From: Ulva prolifera
Lineage: Eukaryota > Chlorophyta > Ulvophyceae > Ulvales > Ulvaceae
NCBI GenBank assembly: GCA_023078555.1
Contig: CM041197.1
Span: 4,042,310 to 4,106,309, forward strand
Direction of reading: 5' to 3'
DNA: 64,000 nt
This document shows, in pieces, positions 61,781 through 64,000 of this stretch. Position 1 is the first letter of the stretch. The number at the start of each line of letters is the position of its first letter. The notes beneath the pieces were generated by a model. The model was not told the DNA's origin. It did not search any database and saw nothing but the letters and a program-made list of their open reading frames with translations. The position numbers and the translations under genes were made by a program.

Positions 61781-63565
61781 CTAGTCGACAAATTCTACAG
61801 TGGTGGCCTTGGCGTGGTCATCAGTCACAGTCAGGTATGTTGAAATACAGTCACGCTCAGCGGCGGGGCTGTCGGAGAGTGCCAGGTACCAGCCACTAAC
61901 ATCAAGCGCTGACCTGCCCAGATTAGTTTGCAGCACCATCAGCATGGTGTCTGGATCGGAGGGGTTCTGAATGAATTTCCAGAGACCTGCCTTCTCCGGG
62001 GCGCTGTGAGTGATCAGGCGCAGGCTGTGCATCTTGTCGGCAAACGAGTCCGCGGCGTAGGAGCGATGTGCTCCCAGGTACCTACACCCACACTTGCATC
62101 TGCAACGGCATAGGACCAACGATGTACACTGTTACTCCTGCACGGCAATATATCACTCCAGACAATGACCCCTCGTGCCAAGGGGAACTCCACACACCAC
62201 ACATGATACCAGATTGACGAATTTTCTCTGTGTCAAACAGAATGCAGAAGTGCAGGGGTGGTCGTAGTCCTACACTACTCTCTTAGCTTGCAGTTACAGC
62301 TTCATTTGCACACACAAGCGTTGCCTCACACACGATCACGCCAGACACGCCCGACGTCATGAGCACCATTGTTGCATGAGACCCTGCTCACGACAGGCTC
62401 GGCTCGTCCCGCCTCGCACAGAAAGGATGCGCTCCTCACATGCTGGGGCACGGGATGGCAGCTAGCCCTCAACATGTTTTGGGGTGCCGTCACGCACGTC
62501 GAGGCCTGTCATCCGTTGTACCCGCTGCTCTGGGACATGTCTGTTCGTTCAGGCGCCGGTGCGACCGTCGGTGACCCACAACTGCTGCACACATAATCAT
62601 GCAGGGTGTGGGAGCTCACCAGCGGAGGGGACGGGGACTGAGCGGGTTGTACTGCACCTGCAGCAAGTACCTGCCAGAGGAGCGCTGCTGGAAGCCGATC
62701 TTCATGCCCGAGCCCTTGTACGTGATGCCCGCCACATACTGGCTGTACCGACCGCGGTAATCCGCTCGGTAGTGCTGTCCCATCGCCATGTAGTATTCAC
62801 CTGCCACCTTCAGCCTGCCCCTCTGCGGCACCTCAGGCCCGGAGGACCTGCAGAAGCAGGGAAATATGTTCGTCATGGGTGCTGATATCTTTGATCGGAC
62901 ATTGTCATCCTGTCCATGCATGAGGCGAACATGCACCTCAAACCACGGGCGTGTGGGTGTGTGCTTGGCGGTCTGCAGTCTGTGTCATTTGCTGAGGGCG
63001 TGATGGGCCTTGGGTGTGTGGGGGTCTGGGTGTGTGCTTGCTTCTTTTGCGGTGCCGCCCGCCGTGCCGGCTTCATCCTTGTGCCACACCGTGTGTTTGA
63101 GGTGACCTCGAACCACAGCTCAGATAGGAGGGGGTCACCACGATCACACAGCTCAGAGCAGCCAAACAGCGAAGAGATCGCCTATTGTTAGACCCTGCTC
63201 GTTGAGATCTTGATCTCCAAGACGCTAGAAATGATGGCCTGGGACGTGAAGCACGCACGCGGAGCATTTCTGGTGTACGCTCGTGGTGCATGGCTTGAGT
63301 AGTGTGCACAGCCTGGTGGCACACGGCAGGAGCAAAAATAAAACTGCAACACTGCGCCGCCGCGGCAGAGTGTATCCGATACACTCCTGAGTCAGGAAGA
63401 ATGGATTCCAGGACGAACGGGAGCGCACTCGGTGGCACTTGAATTGTTCAATTCGAGAGAGACGCCTTGGAGGACGCCGCTGAGGGTGTCCAAAGGGTCC
63501 ACAAGCCGGCCGGCCGAGGCAGAAACGAGTAGTGCAAGCAAGGATACTAATGTGAAGCTCCGCAT
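61781..63565 (-). CDS. Secreted protein family, gene C (3 exons, 221 aa)
   Basis: Third paralogue, closest to gene B. Exons: 63565-63429 (137 bases), 62847-62620 (228) and 62081-61781 (301), with the same intron phases as A and B. Donor GA|GTGCGCTC is the same as in B, and the second donor sits in GTGAGCTCCCACACC, matching B's GTAAGCTCCCACACC. Exon 1 encodes a signal peptide (MRSFTLVSLLALLVSASAG) and VDPLDTLSG. Exon 2 has SSGPEVP, LKVAGEYYMAMGQHYRAD and YNPLSPRPLRW. Exon 3 has YLGAHRSYAADSFADKMHSL, GLWKFIQNPSDPDTMLMVL, GWYLALSDSPAA and TVEFVD at the end. The recurring motif is EYYMAMG / RWYLGAHR / GWYLALSD. Function is unknown; secretion is inferred. Start: first ATG, in a GTGAAGCTCCGCAT context (plus strand) shared with gene B. 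Confidence 0.8.
62945..63085 (-). repeat. Dispersed CA-rich repeat in gene C intron 1
   Basis: The minus strand reads AAGGATGAAGCCGGCACGGC…CGCAAAAGAAGCAAGCACAC…CAGCAAATGACACAGAC. It is homologous to 35390-35560 and 52400-52535. Confidence 0.7.
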
Positions 63566-63634
63566 GTCGAGTCACGTAGGGCTGAGAGCTGCTGTGATGG
63601 CCAGGGGTTCCGCCTCGGCAACTGTTCAGTGAGT

Positions 63635-63663
63635 GGTGCAAGGATCCTGCACATCACCGATCA
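63635..63663 (-). promoter_or_regulatory. Conserved palindromic block upstream of gene C
   Basis: GTGCAAGGATCCTGCAC (63636-63652), 71 bases before the ATG, with flanking CATCACCGATCA. It corresponds to the gene B block at 56490-56518. It could be a promoter element or a 5' untranslated feature. Confidence 0.6.
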
Positions 63664-64000
63664 TGGCAGGTGCAGTTGTTGGCGCCACTGTAGACCCACC
63701 AGAGCAAGTTCTGGATCCGCTGCGCTTCAGAATTATGCAAGGTGCAAAGCGGCATGTCACAGGACTGTTTACATACATACGCGCCGATTGCAGATCTGGG
63801 CAAGGATCCAACTCATGTGTACATGCATGCATGCATCTGCCCATGTGATCCAAACACTTTTTTTGTGAGTGATGGTCACATGATGCAGCAAAATCAAACA
63901 GACACATGATGGCATTTCTGTCGAAGTCTCTGAATTTTGTCCACAACTACAGATGAGGCTCACGGCATCATCGCGTCATCTGTGGCTGACTCTGATCTGC
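63664..64000. other. No gene seen
   Basis: Upstream of gene C; no recognised features to the window end. Confidence 0.4.

Overview
The window is nuclear DNA of a eukaryote. Its genes are split by short introns with GTGCG/GTAAG-type donors and CTGCAG-type acceptors, and it carries class II and LINE-type transposons, a 0.5-kb (TG)n microsatellite and gene-poor intergenic stretches. The GC-rich coding style, the GTGCGC donors, the TG-rich repeats and the LINE C-terminus fit a green microalga best. That is an inference; no marker in the window fixes the taxon.

1-26 kb is transposon territory. A CACTA-type (Tnp2/Transposase_21) element fills about 3.3-14.98 kb. It has three genes: a zinc-finger Tnp2 transposase (minus, 11286-6759), a Ulp1-like C48 cysteine protease (minus, 6426-3320) and a divergently transcribed multi-exon gene ending in a coiled coil (plus, 11624-14168). 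Its right end (…CTAGTG) at 14982 abuts the 5' remnant of a second, diverged element (transposase remnant 16516-14991, divergent gene 16891-19519). This looks like one CACTA element nested in the transposase gene of another. A second right-end sequence lies alone at about 24.89-25.22 kb, inside a pair of 280-bp inverted repeats (20637-20916 and 25749-26026). The spliced plus-strand coding sequence at 1-2637 is unidentified.

26-38 kb is mostly intergenic. It holds secreted-protein gene A (27716-28984), a foldback element (30763-32060) and a cluster of LINE 3' ends. Several of these are only 30-140 bp long and are flanked by target-site duplications of 12-34 bp.

38-50 kb holds two conserved housekeeping genes in divergent orientation, 453 bp apart. 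One is a nine-exon SEN1/UPF1-type superfamily 1 helicase (minus, 1,285 residues deduced, all splice phases consistent, one GC-AG intron). The other is the spliceosome factor CWC25 (plus, five exons resolved, 519 residues, last exon uncertain). Both act in RNA metabolism.

50-64 kb holds the (TG)n tract, more retroposon-like repeats and two further copies of the secreted-protein family (gene B 54010-56450, gene C 61781-63565). Genes A, B and C share an exact three-exon structure: signal-peptide exon, then two exons with identical phases. They encode 231-, 238- and 221-residue proteins with a thrice-recurring aromatic motif, and I do not recognise the family. This uncharacterised family and the three-gene architecture of the CACTA elements are the most notable content.
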